Source of the DNA: DATGIQ01 sp035295665
Lineage (GTDB): Bacteria > Planctomycetota > Planctomycetia > Gemmatales > Gemmataceae
Assembly (NCBI GenBank): GCA_035295665.1
Contig: DATGIQ010000413.1
Location: 1-15,927, forward strand
DNA length: 15,927 nt
Direction: 5' to 3'
The stretch's first letter is position 1. The number at the start of each line of letters is the position of its first letter. The notes under the pieces were generated by a model, which was not told the DNA's origin, searched no databases, and saw nothing but the letters and a program-made list of their open reading frames with translations. Positions 6,445 to 12,565 of this stretch are shown piece by piece. A program made the position numbers and the translations under genes.

Positions 6445-7076
6445 TGGCTGCCGACGGCGAAATCTTGCGCTGGCCGGGCCGGGTCTTGAGTGCCGCCGAC
6501 CTGCGGCAATCACTCAACGGCCATCGGCACCTGATCTTGCCAGCGCGGGCGGTCATCACTCCCTTGGCGGCCGAACAGATTCGGGCCCAGGGCATTCGCA
6601 TCAGCCGCCAACCGGTCGACGGGCAGCCGGCTCCAGGCGGACGGTGGGGGTACACCCAGGAGCGACCGTTCCCCCTGGTTCAGAATGCCCTCCAAGCCGT
6701 GGAACGGGAGGGGGTGGCGTTGCAGGAGCTGAAGGTGCAGGGCCCGCAGTCTGCCTGCCGCTGGGCTCGGGCGGTGGCGGAATGTGTGGCCCACGGCGAA
6801 TGCTGCGGAGGCGTCGTCTTTTGCGAGGATGCCGGACTGGTCTGCTGCGTGGCGAACAAGGTGGCCGGGCTACGCGCGGCCATCGCCAATTGCGTGGCCC
6901 AGGTCGCTCACACGGCCCCGAGCCTCGCCGCCAATTTGCTAGTGGTCGAGATGCCGGGGCGAACGTTTTTCGAGGTCCGCCAAATCCTCCGCTTCTGCGG
7001 CTCCGCAGCCGCGCCGGTTTGCCCCGCAGGTTTGGCTTGTATCCTCCAGGAGTTGGACGGCCATGCGCATCGCTGA
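6444..7076 (+). CDS. RpiB/LacAB-like isomerase-fold protein with extra N-terminal domain
   Basis: The 210-aa protein starts at the ATG overlapping the BMC-P2 stop. Residues 13-53 (LSAADLRQSL ... AVITPLAAEQIRAQGIRI) resemble the short 'TPLA..A...GI' segment found in several microcompartment-associated proteins. Residues 78-185 align by eye with ribose-5-phosphate isomerase B: GGVVFCEDAGLVCCVANKVAGLRAA matches the RpiB core, keeping the catalytic cysteine (Cys127). The anion-binding GTGIG of RpiB is replaced by EDAGL, and the N-terminal Asp/His and the HNDANVL motif are not recognisable. The protein has eleven cysteines. I recall an RpiB-like gene at this place in published planctomycete loci, but its role is unclear. 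It could be a repurposed isomerase, a regulator or a cargo scaffold. It overlaps the next BMC-P gene by 14 nt. Confidence 0.72.
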   Translation: MAADGEILRWPGRVLSAADLRQSLNGHRHLILPARAVITPLAAEQIRAQGIRISRQPVDGQPAPGGRWGYTQERPFPLVQNALQAVEREGVALQELKVQGPQSACRWARAVAECVAHGECCGGVVFCEDAGLVCCVANKVAGLRAAIANCVAQVAHTAPSLAANLLVVEMPGRTFFEVRQILRFCGSAAAPVCPAGLACILQELDGHAHR

Positions 7077-7392
7077 GGTAATCGGAACCGTGACGCTGGC
7101 CCGCGCCCACCCGGCGCTGACAGGCGGCCGCTGGATTATTGGGGTGCCTTTCAGTCTTCATGCCCTGCGACGGAATGGGGCTCCCGATGGCGAAGATTTG
7201 GTGATCTTCGATCACCTGGGGGCAGGCAACGGCAACCGCATCGGTGTCAGCGAAGGGGTCGAGGCGACGATGCCCTTCTTTCCCGAACGCAAGCCGGTGG
7301 ATGCGTACTGCGCCTGTATCCTGGATCAGGTAACGATCCACGATGAACCGCGAGGAGGCTACCGTGAAACGATTGTGCCTGTACGAGACTGA
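7063..7392 (+). CDS. BMC-P pentameric shell vertex protein 3 (EutN/CcmL family)
   Basis: The 109-aa protein begins MRIAEVIGTVTLARAHPALTGGRW and contains VIFDHLGAGNGNRIGVSEGVEA, the characteristic EutN/CcmL central segment, then CACILDQVTI. AGGAG (7048-7052) lies 10 nt before the ATG, inside the 3' end of the RpiB-like gene. It has a C-terminal extension of about 15 residues (HDEPRGGYRETIVPVRD) beyond the fold. The DUF29 relic begins within its last 29 nt. It completes the set of three distinct vertex proteins. Confidence 0.93.
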   Translation: MRIAEVIGTVTLARAHPALTGGRWIIGVPFSLHALRRNGAPDGEDLVIFDHLGAGNGNRIGVSEGVEATMPFFPERKPVDAYCACILDQVTIHDEPRGGYRETIVPVRD

Positions 7393-7649
7393 TGAGACCG
7401 CCTGGCTCGAGAAGATATCCAAGCCGATCGACGAACGTCGCTATGGAGAGCCGGATTACAAGCATTTGGGTGAGTACCTGCTCGACATCGTCAACCGCGA
7501 TCGCCGCGAGGTATTCCGTCGACGGACCACGCTATTGACTCCTGTCCTCCAGGGCCAGGAAGCAAGCCGCGGCGGAGACCGGTTTGGCCGAAGGGCAGTT
7601 CCCAGAGGAATGTTCGTACACGCTGGCGGATCTGCTGTCTGAAGAGTAA
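7364..7649 (+). pseudogene. Broken DUF29-family gene with internal deletion and frameshift
   Basis: The 5' part starts at GTG 7364, with GAGGAGG (7352-7358) at 5 nt. It encodes LYETDETAWLEKI, RRYGEPDYKHLGEYLLDI and RREVFRRRTTLLTPVL, the N-terminal half of a DUF29 protein. In that frame the sequence then turns unrelated and stops at 7642. The C-terminal half of the family reads in another frame: ARKQAAAETGLAEGQFPEEC then SYTLADLLSEE, ending TAA at 7647-7649. The break lies around 7540-7560. Intact DUF29 proteins are about 140-150 aa, whereas the two pieces total about 95, so roughly 50 central codons are lost as well as the frame. The function of DUF29 is unknown. Its presence inside the operon without disturbing the neighbours suggests loss of a non-essential accessory gene. 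Confidence 0.8.
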
Positions 7650-7685
7650 TTCCTTCCGCCTCGATCCACGACCATGGGGAAAATC

Positions 7686-8537
7686 ATGAACGAATACAAA
7701 CTCAAAGAGCAAATCTGCGAAATCGGGCGGCGCCTGTACAACAAGGGTTTCGCCGCCGCCAACGATGGCAACATCACCGTCCGGCTCAACGACAAAGAGA
7801 TCCTGTGCACGCCGACGATGGTTTCCAAGGGGTTCATGAAAGTCGAGGACATTTGCAAGGTGGACTACGACGGCAAACAATTGGCCGGCACCCGCAAGCG
7901 CTCCAGCGAAGTGTTGCTCCACCTCGCGGTCTACAGCGCTCGGCCGGATGTCAACGCGGTCGTGCACTGCCATCCGCCGCATGCTACCGCCTTCGCCGTG
8001 GCTCAAGAGCCGATCCCCAAGTGTATCTTGCCCGAGGTGGAAGTGTTTCTCGGCGAAGTGCCGATGGCACGCTATGAAACCCCCGGCACCCAGAAATTCG
8101 CCGAAACGATCCTCCCCTATGTCAAGGATTGCAACACGATCATCCTGGCCAATCACGGCACGGCGACATTCGGCCCCACGCTGGAGAATGCGTATTTCAA
8201 TTCGGAAATCATCGACGCCTATTGCCGGATCCTGATCCTGGCGCGTCAGCTCGGGCCAGTCAACTACTTCACCGAGCAGCAGACCAAGGAGCTGCTCGAC
8301 ATCAAAAAACGGCTCGGCTACGATGATCCGCGCTTCCGCTGTGAGAACTGCGATTTATGCGGCAACAGCATTTTCGAACGTGGGTACAGTGAGTATGCGC
8401 CGCAGCCCAAGGCGTTCAAGCGCGAAGCCAGCAACGGCCACGTTAGCCGCAATGGGCAGGCGGCGGCAGTCGACGATTTCGAATCGCTGGTGCGCATTGT
8501 TACGGATCAAGTCCTGGCGGCCTTGGAGCACGCTTAG
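7686..8537 (+). CDS. Class II sugar-phosphate aldolase (FucA/RhaD-like) with C-terminal encapsulation peptide
   Basis: This 283-aa zinc aldolase belongs to the AraD/FucA family and should cleave fuculose- or rhamnulose-1-phosphate to DHAP and lactaldehyde. Visible are the phosphate loop NDGNITVRL, the catalytic glutamate in KRSSEVLLHLAVY (Glu75), and zinc ligands His94 and His96 in VVHCHPPHATAFA and His157 in LANHGTATFG. Beyond the usual domain are a cysteine cluster, C219-x2-C222-x2-C225, a polar linker (ASNGHVSRNGQAAA), and a terminal helix FESLVRIVTDQVLAALEHA, which has the form of an encapsulation peptide. The published planctomycete aldolase, PvmN, is likewise described as cargo. Start 7686 is preferred to 7674 because GGGGA (7676-7680) lies just before it. 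An ATG at 7674 would add four residues. Confidence 0.93.
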   Translation: MNEYKLKEQICEIGRRLYNKGFAAANDGNITVRLNDKEILCTPTMVSKGFMKVEDICKVDYDGKQLAGTRKRSSEVLLHLAVYSARPDVNAVVHCHPPHATAFAVAQEPIPKCILPEVEVFLGEVPMARYETPGTQKFAETILPYVKDCNTIILANHGTATFGPTLENAYFNSEIIDAYCRILILARQLGPVNYFTEQQTKELLDIKKRLGYDDPRFRCENCDLCGNSIFERGYSEYAPQPKAFKREASNGHVSRNGQAAAVDDFESLVRIVTDQVLAALEHA

Positions 8538-8579
8538 CGGCAGTTCGTAGGACCGCGCGGCTGGGCGAACCGCCGCTAA
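8534..8579. repeat. Inverted repeat overlapping the aldolase stop codon
   Basis: TTAGCGGCAGTTCG (8534-8547) and CGAACCGCCGCTAA (8566-8579) are reverse complements at 13 of 14 positions. The 18-nt loop contains CCGCGCGG (8553-8560), itself a palindrome. The left arm includes the aldolase stop codon. The right arm ends 28 nt before the dehydrogenase ATG. There is no T-tract, so this is an intercistronic structure rather than a clear terminator. Confidence 0.65.
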
Positions 8580-8607
8580 ACCAAGAGGCAGCAGTGAGGA
8601 ATTCACG

Positions 8608-9615
8608 ATGAAAGTCAGCATCATCGGCGGTGGCGGCCTGGTCGGTAGCATGACCGCCTATGCCTTGCAATGTGGGGGCGTTGTCAGCCAGCTTTGCCTG
8701 ATTGACGCTAACCGGGAACTAGCCCTCGGCCAAGCCACCGACCTGCTGCATGGAGTCAGCCTGGCGGGAGATCAGCGCATTACCGCCGGCAGCATGGAAG
8801 ATGTCGCTTCCAGCGACCTCGTGATCATCACCGCAGGCCTGCGCCGCAAACCGGACGAAAGCCGGCTCGACCTGATCAACCGCAACGTCGATCTGTTCTT
8901 GACCCTGCTCGACCAGGTCAAGGCCGCAGGACTCAGGGAGCAAAGCTATCTGCTGATTGTCAGCAATCCGGTTGACGTGCTGACGTACCTGGCGGTGCAG
9001 CGCGCTGGCCTGCCCTGGCAGCGCGTGATCGGCCTGGGCACGCAACTGGATACGGCTCGCTTCCGCAGTTACCTGGCCCGCCGTCTTCGCGTCCCACCAA
9101 CACAGGTGCAAGCGCTGATCCTTGGGGAGCACGGCGACAGCATGGTGCCGATCTGGTCCAGCGCAACGATCGCCGGGCTGCCGCTGGAGCAATGGCCAGG
9201 ATTGAATCCCACGGTGCAGAAGGAAGTCTTCGAAGAGACCAAGACAGCCGGTGCGCAACTGATCAAGCTCAAGGGAGGGTCTGGGTTCGCGGTTGGACTC
9301 TCGATTCGGGAAGTGGTCCACGCCCTGGCCCTTGATAGCCGGCGGATCTTGCCGGTGTCCACGCTGCAAGTGGGTTCGTATGGGCTGCGCGATGTTTGCC
9401 TGTCGGTTCCGACGGTCGTCGGTTGTGGTGGCGTCCGCCAACAACTGGAGCTGCCCCTGGACCAGAAAGAACGATTAGGGCTGCTGCAATCGGGCCGCGT
9501 GCTGCGCGAGACAATTGCGCAGGTGGAACAACGGTTCGGCCAACCGCCGCACCTCGCCCCGCCCAAGGCCAACGGCCGGGCGATCCCACGTAGCGCATGG
9601 CAAGCGGCCCGGTAA
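8608..9615 (+). CDS. L-lactate/malate dehydrogenase family NAD-dependent oxidoreductase
   Basis: The 335-aa protein has the LDH/MDH Rossmann fold: IIGGGGLVGSMTAYAL for the dinucleotide and Asp34 in CLIDAN, favouring NAD over NADP. Catalytic residues are in place: Asp148 and Arg151 in LDTARFR and His175 in LGEHGDSMVP. The specificity position (102 in LDH numbering) lies in ITAGLRRKPDESR and reads Arg80, the residue typical of malate dehydrogenases, although the flanking ESR looks LDH-like. The substrate is therefore uncertain between lactate/pyruvate and malate/oxaloacetate. In this pathway it could oxidise lactate from the kinase or regenerate NAD. The C-terminus carries a roughly 20-residue Pro/Ala-rich tail (after RFGQPPHLAPPKANG) longer than usual. 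A GAGGA site precedes the ATG. No encapsulation-like helix is evident, so it is probably cytosolic. Confidence 0.85.
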   Translation: MKVSIIGGGGLVGSMTAYALQCGGVVSQLCLIDANRELALGQATDLLHGVSLAGDQRITAGSMEDVASSDLVIITAGLRRKPDESRLDLINRNVDLFLTLLDQVKAAGLREQSYLLIVSNPVDVLTYLAVQRAGLPWQRVIGLGTQLDTARFRSYLARRLRVPPTQVQALILGEHGDSMVPIWSSATIAGLPLEQWPGLNPTVQKEVFEETKTAGAQLIKLKGGSGFAVGLSIREVVHALALDSRRILPVSTLQVGSYGLRDVCLSVPTVVGCGGVRQQLELPLDQKERLGLLQSGRVLRETIAQVEQRFGQPPHLAPPKANGRAIPRSAWQAAR

Positions 9616-9633
9616 CCGGCTTCGGATCTTCCC

Positions 9634-9858
9634 ATGTTTGTTATCGTCTTCACGCTCATCCTGGTGATTTGTTGCTGGTGGATCGGCGATCTGACGTTCC
9701 GCACGAAAGGGATCTTGACATTGCTCTATCTGGGCAGCTTTGCATGGATGTGGACCCAGGATTACAGCTTTTTATTTATCCCGAGCCAGTGCCTCCTCGC
9801 AGCCATCTTTGGCCTGGCGACGTTTGGGACCGATTTTCTAAATCGGCGAATGCGCTAG
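9634..9858 (+). CDS. Small membrane protein, function unknown
   Basis: The 74-aa product has two or three hydrophobic segments: FVIVFTLILVICCWWIG (residues 2-18), GILTLLYLGSFAWMW (about 26-40) and FIPSQCLLAAIFGLATFG (about 48-65), ending in basic NRRMR. This fits a small inner-membrane protein. I do not recognise the family. It sits between the dehydrogenase (18-nt gap) and the aldolase-like gene (10-nt gap) in the same orientation, so it is co-transcribed with the microcompartment genes. The ribosome site is weak (GGAT). Its reality rests on operon position and consistent membrane-protein composition. Confidence 0.65.
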   Translation: MFVIVFTLILVICCWWIGDLTFRTKGILTLLYLGSFAWMWTQDYSFLFIPSQCLLAAIFGLATFGTDFLNRRMR

Positions 9859-9868
9859 GGGGTTTGTC

Positions 9869-11110
9869 ATGGTCGAGAAGTCATTGGATCGCAAATTGCA
9901 GGCCATCCACGCCGATCCTCAGCGCTGCCGAGACTTTCTCCTGGCCGATGCCAAAGATGCCGATATGGCCTTGGCCATCGGTGCGCCCGGCAAGTCCCCG
10001 GAAGCCCACAGCGGCGAGCTGCGCTACCGAAGCCTGGCCGAGTTCCGCGACCTGATCGAGCAAATCGTGGAACAGGGCCTGGTAGACATCATGCTGATGT
10101 CCGCAAGCACCAGTGAAGTGTTGACCATTCACAAGCGGATTTTCGACGATAGCCACGTCACCCCCGCCGCACGGGTTAATGACACAACGGACATCCACAT
10201 CGTCCGTGGCAGTAAATATCCCTCGCAAGCCTCTTTGCCCTTTCGGACCGCGACGCTGGATCATATTCAGTGTGGCCATCTGGACTGTCGGCTGGATGAA
10301 CGTCCGCTGGGGGCGAACCTTGGCCTTTATAGCATCACGTTCAACAACGATAGCGTCCTGGATCGGGAAGCGCTGGAACAGTACAAGGCCTTCCGCCTGG
10401 AGGCGGAGCGGAAGGGCTTTCGTCATTTCCTGGAGGTATTCGATCCCAATCGGCCCGACGCAGTGGACCCGAGCCGCCTTGCTGAGTTCATGAACGATGT
10501 CATTGTTCGCACCTTGGGTGGCGTAACCTCGGCTGGCCGGCCGCTCTTTCTGAAAACCGTTTTTCATGGCCCCAAAGCTATGGAAGAATTGGTGCAGTAC
10601 GATCCGCATCTGGTGGTCGGCATCCTGGGCGGCTCGGCCGGCACGACTTACGACGCTTTTAAATTGCTGAGCGAGGCGAAGAAGTATGGCGCTCGGGTCG
10701 CCCTGTTCGGCCGCAAGATCAACAACGCGGAGAACCAATTGGCGTTCATCCATTTCCTGCGTCTGATTGCGGACGGCGAGATCACGGCGGAGGAAGCAGT
10801 GGCCGCCTACCATGGCGTGCTCCAGCGCCTGGGCATCCGCCCGCACCGTTCCCTGGACGATGACATGCAGCTACAGACGAATGTGATGAGCTATGGCGGT
10901 AATGGGGTGCTCGTAAGTACGCCGGCGGGCAAGACGCAGACCGGCCCAGCAAAGCACGAGGGCTGCGGCTGCCGTTCCGGTGCGAAGCAAGAGAATGGCT
11001 CGACCGCCAGTGTTCCGCCGAACGAAGATAGTATGCCCGACTTTACGACCATGACCGTCGCACAAAAAATTGCTTACCACAAGGCGCGCTGGGATAGGAT
11101 CTTGGGTTGA
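9869..11110 (+). CDS. Class I aldolase-like TIM-barrel protein with candidate C-terminal encapsulation peptide
   Basis: The 413-aa protein is not one I can name. Residues about 55-325 read like an alpha/beta barrel of the class I (Schiff-base) aldolase superfamily that includes DeoC, FbaB and LacD. A lysine ends a buried strand in GRPLFLKTVFHGP (Lys229). A glycine-rich phosphate-type loop follows in VVGILGGSAGTTYDAFKLL, then a last strand VALFGRKINNAENQ. After the barrel comes a low-complexity linker (about 350-389) with a GCGC motif, and then FTTMTVAQKIAYHKARWDRI (392-411), an amphipathic helix with Val, Ile, Trp and Leu on one face. Core, linker and terminal helix is the layout of microcompartment cargo. 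GGGGG (9858-9862) precedes the ATG. It is the last gene of the operon. It could instead be an inactive barrel or a cytosolic enzyme. Confidence 0.7.
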   Translation: MVEKSLDRKLQAIHADPQRCRDFLLADAKDADMALAIGAPGKSPEAHSGELRYRSLAEFRDLIEQIVEQGLVDIMLMSASTSEVLTIHKRIFDDSHVTPAARVNDTTDIHIVRGSKYPSQASLPFRTATLDHIQCGHLDCRLDERPLGANLGLYSITFNNDSVLDREALEQYKAFRLEAERKGFRHFLEVFDPNRPDAVDPSRLAEFMNDVIVRTLGGVTSAGRPLFLKTVFHGPKAMEELVQYDPHLVVGILGGSAGTTYDAFKLLSEAKKYGARVALFGRKINNAENQLAFIHFLRLIADGEITAEEAVAAYHGVLQRLGIRPHRSLDDDMQLQTNVMSYGGNGVLVSTPAGKTQTGPAKHEGCGCRSGAKQENGSTASVPPNEDSMPDFTTMTVAQKIAYHKARWDRILG

Positions 11111-11387
11111 GGCGGATCCCAATATCGGGTGCCGTGACCCCGGGGGACCTGCTTCTTCATTGCTTCCCCCGTTGACAAACCGCATGTTGCGTGGCGGCGC
11201 GTTCGGCGAGCTTGCATCGGACGGCCGCTCCACCTTCCGTCGCAGAAATCTGCCAACGCTCCTTCACCCCTATGTCGGCTTCCGACCGGCGAGGACCGTA
11301 GCTCCTTGATGGCTCCGCAGCGTTATCACGGAACGCGGAGGAGAGAACGGCAAGCGTGGCCGCGAATGGAGCATCATTGGAGAGCGG
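11111..11387. other. Convergent intergenic region after the operon
   Basis: This 277-bp gap lies between the 3' ends of the aldolase-like gene and the minus-strand thioredoxin gene. I see no gene. The best structure is a weak hairpin at 11313-11340: GCGTT/AACGC with CTCC/GGAG, offset by a 3-nt bulge. It has no T-tract on either strand. No convincing intrinsic terminator for the long operon is visible, so termination may be factor-dependent. Confidence 0.5.
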
Positions 11388-12539
11388 TCACTGCTTCTTG
11401 AATTCCGCCTGCCAAGTCGGCCGGCCCTGGAGATTGCTCAGCCGCACCCGTGCCATCTCCGCCTGCGGAGTACCGGGGAAGGTTTGGAGGACATGTTCCA
11501 AATGCCGCGCGGCATGTAAGGTTTGGTTGTTCTTGATGCACGTCTCGGCAAGGGCCAGGTAAAGGCCACCGAGGCGATCGGAGAGGCTCTCGCAGGCCTG
11601 CTGTAGCCATTCGGGATTGTTCTTGATCTCCGCAGCCAGCTGGATGCCTTCCCCGCCTTCGGGCAGATCGGCGTAACTGGTCGCCAGCCGCTCGCAGCGA
11701 TCGAGGCAGCACAGATACTGCTGGGTGCGGTAATCCTCCCGTGCCTGGGCCAATAGATCCCGTGCTTGACGGACGCGCACCTGGGACTGCACCTCCGGCT
11801 TGACGGTCAGGGCAGCGAGCCATTGCCCACTCTCGGCGGCCGCCTGGGTGCCGGCGAAGACGCGCAACAGCTCCGACAGCTGGGCCATCGCTTCCGACGT
11901 TTGTCCCTTCTCTTCGAGTTGCTTGGCGCGGGCCAGGCGGCCGGCCGCTTGCTGTTCCAGGTCGCGCAGGACCTGCTTCGCCTTGATCTGTACGGGGAGA
12001 TCCTTGCCGTCCTGGGTAATACTTTTGAGCAAGGCAATGGCACGGGCGTAATCCGACACAGCGATCGCCTTGGCCGCTTCCTGATAATCGCGCGCCATCC
12101 ACTCCGGGTTTCTCAGTCCCGCCAGGATACGTTGGAGATGATCATGAAAGCGGCCCGCTTCCATGTATCCTTCGAGCGTGCCCAGAATCTTTCCATCCGG
12201 GCCCGCCAGCACCACCGTCGGAAACGCCTGGATGCGCAAGAACTCGGTCAGCCGTGCGTCCCGGTGGGCATCAACCTTCAGCGGGATGAATTGCTCATTC
12301 ATCACCTCAATCACGTGCGGATCGAGGAAGGTAGTCGCATCGAGCTTGCGGCACCAGAAGCAATGTTCTGTGCCAAAATCGAGGACCAGCGGCCGATTCT
12401 TCTCCAGCGCCTCCTTGCGGGCCTGATTGTAGTTGCTGCGCCATTGGATTTCTTGAGCCGGAGCAGAACCGAGTCCTCTGTACGGCGTCCCCAGTACGCA
12501 GGAAAGAATCAGGCCGATCGAAAGCGAACGGTGCAACAT
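11388..12539 (-). CDS. Secreted thioredoxin-fold protein with C-terminal TPR-like repeats
   Basis: The 383-aa protein starts with a signal peptide (MLHRSLSIGLILSCVLG, probable cleavage before AQE near residue 29). A thioredoxin-like domain follows at about residues 35-140, with the redox pair C60-F-W-C63 in FGTEHCFWCRKLD, KVDAHRDARL, and the cis-proline in AFPTVVLAGPDGK. This is the Thioredoxin_7/DsbD-gamma type. The rest is helical with alternating Ala, Leu and Arg and likely TPR units (ARAIALLKSI, EAMAQLSELLRVF, LALAETCIKNNQTLHAARHL). It probably acts as a periplasmic thiol reductase or chaperone bound to a partner through the repeats. GGAGAG precedes the ATG. It lies 26 bp after xerC on the same strand. 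Confidence 0.87.
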   Translation of the reverse strand: MLHRSLSIGLILSCVLGTPYRGLGSAPAQEIQWRSNYNQARKEALEKNRPLVLDFGTEHCFWCRKLDATTFLDPHVIEVMNEQFIPLKVDAHRDARLTEFLRIQAFPTVVLAGPDGKILGTLEGYMEAGRFHDHLQRILAGLRNPEWMARDYQEAAKAIAVSDYARAIALLKSITQDGKDLPVQIKAKQVLRDLEQQAAGRLARAKQLEEKGQTSEAMAQLSELLRVFAGTQAAAESGQWLAALTVKPEVQSQVRVRQARDLLAQAREDYRTQQYLCCLDRCERLATSYADLPEGGEGIQLAAEIKNNPEWLQQACESLSDRLGGLYLALAETCIKNNQTLHAARHLEHVLQTFPGTPQAEMARVRLSNLQGRPTWQAEFKKQ

Positions 12540-12565
12540 GGCGAATCTCTCTCCAGCTCTTCTTC

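Noticed and set aside
9881..10846. Minus-strand open frame of 321 codons
   Set aside because: Antisense to the aldolase-like gene; no ribosome site and no domain pattern, while the plus-strand frame sits correctly in the operon.
11313..11340. Intrinsic terminator of the microcompartment operon
   Set aside because: The stem is short and bulged and has no T-tract, so it is mentioned only as a weak hairpin.
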